Positions 61,682-64,000 of a stretch of 64,000 nt of DNA are shown piece by piece. The number at the start of each line of letters is the position of its first letter. The stretch's first letter is position 1. Position numbers and translations under genes: made by a program. Under the pieces are notes generated by a model. It did not search any database and was not told the DNA's origin. It saw only the letters and a list, made by a program, of their open reading frames with translations. This stretch comes from Pedobacter antarcticus (GTDB lineage Bacteria; Bacteroidota; Bacteroidia; Sphingobacteriales; Sphingobacteriaceae): contig NZ_FONS01000007.1 in the NCBI RefSeq assembly GCF_900112985.1, positions 62,001 through 126,000 of the forward strand, in the 5' to 3' direction.

Positions 61682-62710
61682 ATGAATCAAATGACGACAT
61701 TAAAAAGCCAGTGGGAGGCTTTAAAAAAAGAGGATGAAAAATTAAGAATTCGTGACGCAGCTAAAAAATTAGAGGTTACGGAGGCCGAATTAATTGCAAC
61801 AACAATCGGTGAGTCTGCAATCCGTCTAAAGCCGGATTTTAAAGATATTCTTGTCGATGTTGAATCGCTAGGTAAAGTTATGGCGTTAACACGTAATGAT
61901 TATTGTGTGCATGAACGTAAAGGTATCTACCATGGTGCAAGTTTTTCGGGACCGATGGGTCTGCTTGTGAATCCTGATATTGATCTGAGAATATTCTTAT
62001 CTCAATGGGCTTCTGCTTTCGCAGTGTCAGAAAATGGTCGAAAAAGTCTTCAGTTCTTTGGTAAGGATGGAGATGCAGTTCATAAAATTTATGTGACAGC
62101 TGACAGTGATGCAGAAGCTTATGAAAGACTGGTTGCGAAATTTACAGATGGGAATGAACAGGAATTTGTTGTTCAGCCGAAGAAGACTGCTGCTGATGAG
62201 CAGCCTGATGACGAGATTGATCAAAAAGGGTTTGCTGAAAAATGGCTTGCTCTAAAGGATACGCATGAGTTTCATGGTTTGCTTCGTGAGTTTGGTGTTT
62301 CCAGAACACAAGGGCTTAGACTGGCTCCTGCAGGTTATGCATCACGTATTACAGTAGAGTCAATCGGTAAGATCTTAGAGGAGGCCTCGGCTACGGACCT
62401 GGAAATTATGGTGTTTACAGGCAGTAAGGGGTGTATTCAGATCCATACAGGACCAGTTAAAAAAATAGTGAGAACGGGACCATGGTTAAATGTTCTTGAT
62501 CCTGACTTTAATATGCACCTGAGAGAAGATGCTATTGATAAAGTTTGGTTAGTTAGAAAACCTACAGAAGATGGTGTGGTAACCAGTATTGAAGTCTTTG
62601 ATCAATATGGAGAAATCATAGTTCAATTTTTCGGTAAACGTAAACCAGGAATTCCTGAAAATGAAAAATGGCGTCTGCTAAGCACTGAGAATGCTGTCTT
62701 AACTGCCTAG
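61682..62710 (+). CDS. hmuS: Haem-degrading / haem-carrier protein HmuS
   Basis: A 342-residue cytoplasmic protein of the HemS/ChuX-like class, built from two similar halves (NDYCVHERKGIYHG and YASRITVESIGKILEEA parts). The typical GPVKKIVRTGPWLNVLDPDFN block is at residue about 260. Members receive haem from the transporter and release iron or pass it on. It ends the haem operon before a terminator. Confidence 0.92.
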   Translation: MNQMTTLKSQWEALKKEDEKLRIRDAAKKLEVTEAELIATTIGESAIRLKPDFKDILVDVESLGKVMALTRNDYCVHERKGIYHGASFSGPMGLLVNPDIDLRIFLSQWASAFAVSENGRKSLQFFGKDGDAVHKIYVTADSDAEAYERLVAKFTDGNEQEFVVQPKKTAADEQPDDEIDQKGFAEKWLALKDTHEFHGLLREFGVSRTQGLRLAPAGYASRITVESIGKILEEASATDLEIMVFTGSKGCIQIHTGPVKKIVRTGPWLNVLDPDFNMHLREDAIDKVWLVRKPTEDGVVTSIEVFDQYGEIIVQFFGKRKPGIPENEKWRLLSTENAVLTA

Positions 62711-62743
62711 AATTTAATGTAAAATTTTGTGCTATCATTTATT

Positions 62744-62774
62744 AAAAGCTGTACTGCCCTGGTACAGCTTTTTT
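62744..62774 (+). terminator. Terminator of the haem operon
   Basis: AAAAGCTGTAC (62744-62754) and GTACAGCTTTT (62762-62772) form an 11-bp stem with a T-tract, 33 bases past hmuS. Confidence 0.9.
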
Positions 62775-62862
62775 CGTATACACGGAATAAATCCAGTTGT
62801 TATCCTGTCTTTTTTTATAAATTTATACGAATCTTGAGCTTATGCTTAATAAAGAATAATTT

Positions 62863-63555
62863 ATGGAGAAGCAGATGAATTGGTCTGAACAGGAAAAAAA
62901 GAATTCAGCATTAGAGGCCGTAAAACAAATAAAGGATCATCAGATTATCGGTCTTGGTACAGGTTCTACTGCCTTTTATGCTATTCAGGCGGTTGGAGAG
63001 CTCGTTAAGTCTGGGATGAGCTTGCAAGCTGTTGCCACTTCAGTGCACACAGAAAATATGGCAGCTGAGCTGGGGATAAAACTTTTAAAACCTGAAGAGG
63101 TTAAAGAAATAGATCTGACCATAGATGGTGCAGATGAATTCGATTCTGCGCTTAACTTGATTAAAGGTGGCGGCGGGGCTTTATTCAGAGAAAAAATCGT
63201 GGCTTCCTTAAGTAAAAAGGAAATTATTATTGCAGACTCCTCTAAAATGGTGGAGAGGTTAGGAAAGTTTAAAATACCTGTCGAAGTGGTGCCATTTGGT
63301 CTATCTTATGTTACACAGCAGTTAAAGAAGGCTGGCGCAATCTGTTATTTAAGAGAGCGTAACGATAAGGTGTTTTTGACTGATAATCAAAATTATATTA
63401 TTGATGCAGATTTTGGACTGCTTGATGATCCTGCTGCGCTTGCGGAGAAATTAAATCAGATTGAAGGAGTTGTTGCGCATGGTTTATTTATTCATTTAGC
63501 CACCCAGGTAATTATGGGTAAAGGCGATCATGTTGTTATATATGATGGAAATTAA
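62863..63555 (+). CDS. rpiA: Ribose-5-phosphate isomerase A
   Basis: A 230-residue cytoplasmic enzyme. IGLGTGSTAFYAIQ is the phosphate-binding loop, LTIDGADEFDSALNLIKGGG holds the catalytic Asp/Lys region and LFREKIVA the conserved Glu. It interconverts ribose 5-phosphate and ribulose 5-phosphate in the pentose phosphate pathway. The preferred ATG at 62863 lies just after an AT-rich spacer. Its last bases overlap the following GNAT gene. Confidence 0.93.
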   Translation: MEKQMNWSEQEKKNSALEAVKQIKDHQIIGLGTGSTAFYAIQAVGELVKSGMSLQAVATSVHTENMAAELGIKLLKPEEVKEIDLTIDGADEFDSALNLIKGGGGALFREKIVASLSKKEIIIADSSKMVERLGKFKIPVEVVPFGLSYVTQQLKKAGAICYLRERNDKVFLTDNQNYIIDADFGLLDDPAALAEKLNQIEGVVAHGLFIHLATQVIMGKGDHVVIYDGN

Positions 63556-64000
63556 TTTTAGCCCGTTTCCGGTCCTTAAGTCGGGAAGACTTACTTTAAG
63601 AGAAATTACTTCTGCTGATGTCGATGCTGTTTTTGCACTTCGGTCTGATCCCGATACCATGCGTTATATCCCAAGGCCACTGGCTAAAAATACTGAAGAT
63701 GCACTAACGCTAATCGGAACTTTTGAGGAGATGCTCATTAAAAAAGAATGTATTAACTGGGCCATTACCCTTAGTGATAATGAAAAATTATTAGTCGGAA
63801 TGATTTGTCTGATCAGAATCCAGCCTGAAAATTTCCGGACTGAAGTTGGTTATATTCTCCATCCTGATTTCCGCGGGAAGGGGATCATGCTTGAAGCTGT
63901 AAACCGGATTGTTAAATATGCGTTCGCAGATCTTAAGTTTCATACATTGGAAGCAGTTATTGATCCACGTAATATTGCCTCTCAAAAAGTTCTGGATGCC
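63542..64000 (+). CDS. GNAT-family N-acetyltransferase (3' end outside window)
   Basis: A partial frame of about 153 residues beginning (M)MEINFSPFPVLKSGRLTLRE inside the 3' end of rpiA (14 bases of overlap; ATG at 63542 or 63545). It continues with RSDPDTMRYIPRPLAKNTED and VGYILHPDFRGKGIMLEAV, the RimJ/RimL-type GNAT pattern with acetyl-CoA pyrophosphate loop RGKG. Overlap with rpiA suggests co-translation. The C-terminus is cut by the window end. The substrate is unknown. Confidence 0.82.
   Translation, partial: MMEINFSPFPVLKSGRLTLREITSADVDAVFALRSDPDTMRYIPRPLAKNTEDALTLIGTFEEMLIKKECINWAITLSDNEKLLVGMICLIRIQPENFRTEVGYILHPDFRGKGIMLEAVNRIVKYAFADLKFHTLEAVIDPRNIASQKVLDA

Overview
The window looks like chromosome of a Bacteroidota member of the Sphingobacteriaceae, most like Pedobacter. 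This is inferred from gene content, not from a database search. The supporting signs are a SusC/SusD polysaccharide-utilization locus driven by a hybrid two-component regulator, an HmuY-type haem system, CKKD-type surface lipoprotein signals, -7 elements of the TAnnTTTG type, few Shine-Dalgarno sequences, and moderate GC content with an AT-rich accessory patch. No rRNA, tRNA, CRISPR array or intact insertion sequence was seen.

Layout. 1-2.5 kb: a truncated XRE regulator, an Lrp/AsnC regulator divergent from a PLP histidine decarboxylase, and a single-domain response regulator. 2.5-7.3 kb: a gene-free stretch with two large hairpins, an orphan GHKL ATPase, an envelope pair (L,D-transpeptidase and cyclophilin) and a PAP2-like membrane phosphatase. 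7.4-14.2 kb: pepD, fabV, a PA2169-family protein, a roughly 700-base AT-rich region with two good DnaA boxes (candidate oriC), dnaA and a DUF5009 membrane protein. 14.2-27.6 kb: mostly housekeeping (selO, GH29 fucosidase, hydrolase, UPF1-like helicase, mscS, cysE-cysM, maeB, a DUF4268 protein, a PfkB kinase).

27.7-31.5 kb is the accessory hot spot. It holds a probable small structured RNA with its own promoter and terminator, then an intact translationally coupled pair (an ABC-type AAA ATPase and a small protein with a PD-(D/E)xK-like pattern), then two decayed genes: a frameshifted Mrr-like restriction endonuclease remnant and a broken Fic gene. This looks like an eroding defence or conflict island, and the ATPase-nuclease pair is the best candidate for an undescribed system. 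31.5-36 kb holds an unknown 194-residue protein, an OXA-type class D beta-lactamase, a DUF2490 outer-membrane protein, a striking block of 11-bp-phased GTTGA units in direct then inverted orientation, a secreted alpha/beta hydrolase, and two small hypothetical genes.

36-51.8 kb is a polysaccharide-utilization locus: hybrid two-component regulator, GH31 with a PA14 domain, SusC, SusD, a PKD-containing surface lipoprotein and GH2. The GH31/GH2 content suggests xyloglucan-type side chains (xylose, galactose) as substrate. The upstream fucosidase at 16-18 kb could act on the same polymer but is unlinked. 52-54.8 kb: a DUF892 ferritin-like protein and an M13 peptidase. 55.6-62.7 kb: a complete haem-uptake locus, hmuR-hmuY-hmuT-hmuU-hmuV-hmuS, preceded by a near-palindromic operator candidate. 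YceI lies divergently upstream. The window ends with rpiA and a truncated GNAT acetyltransferase.
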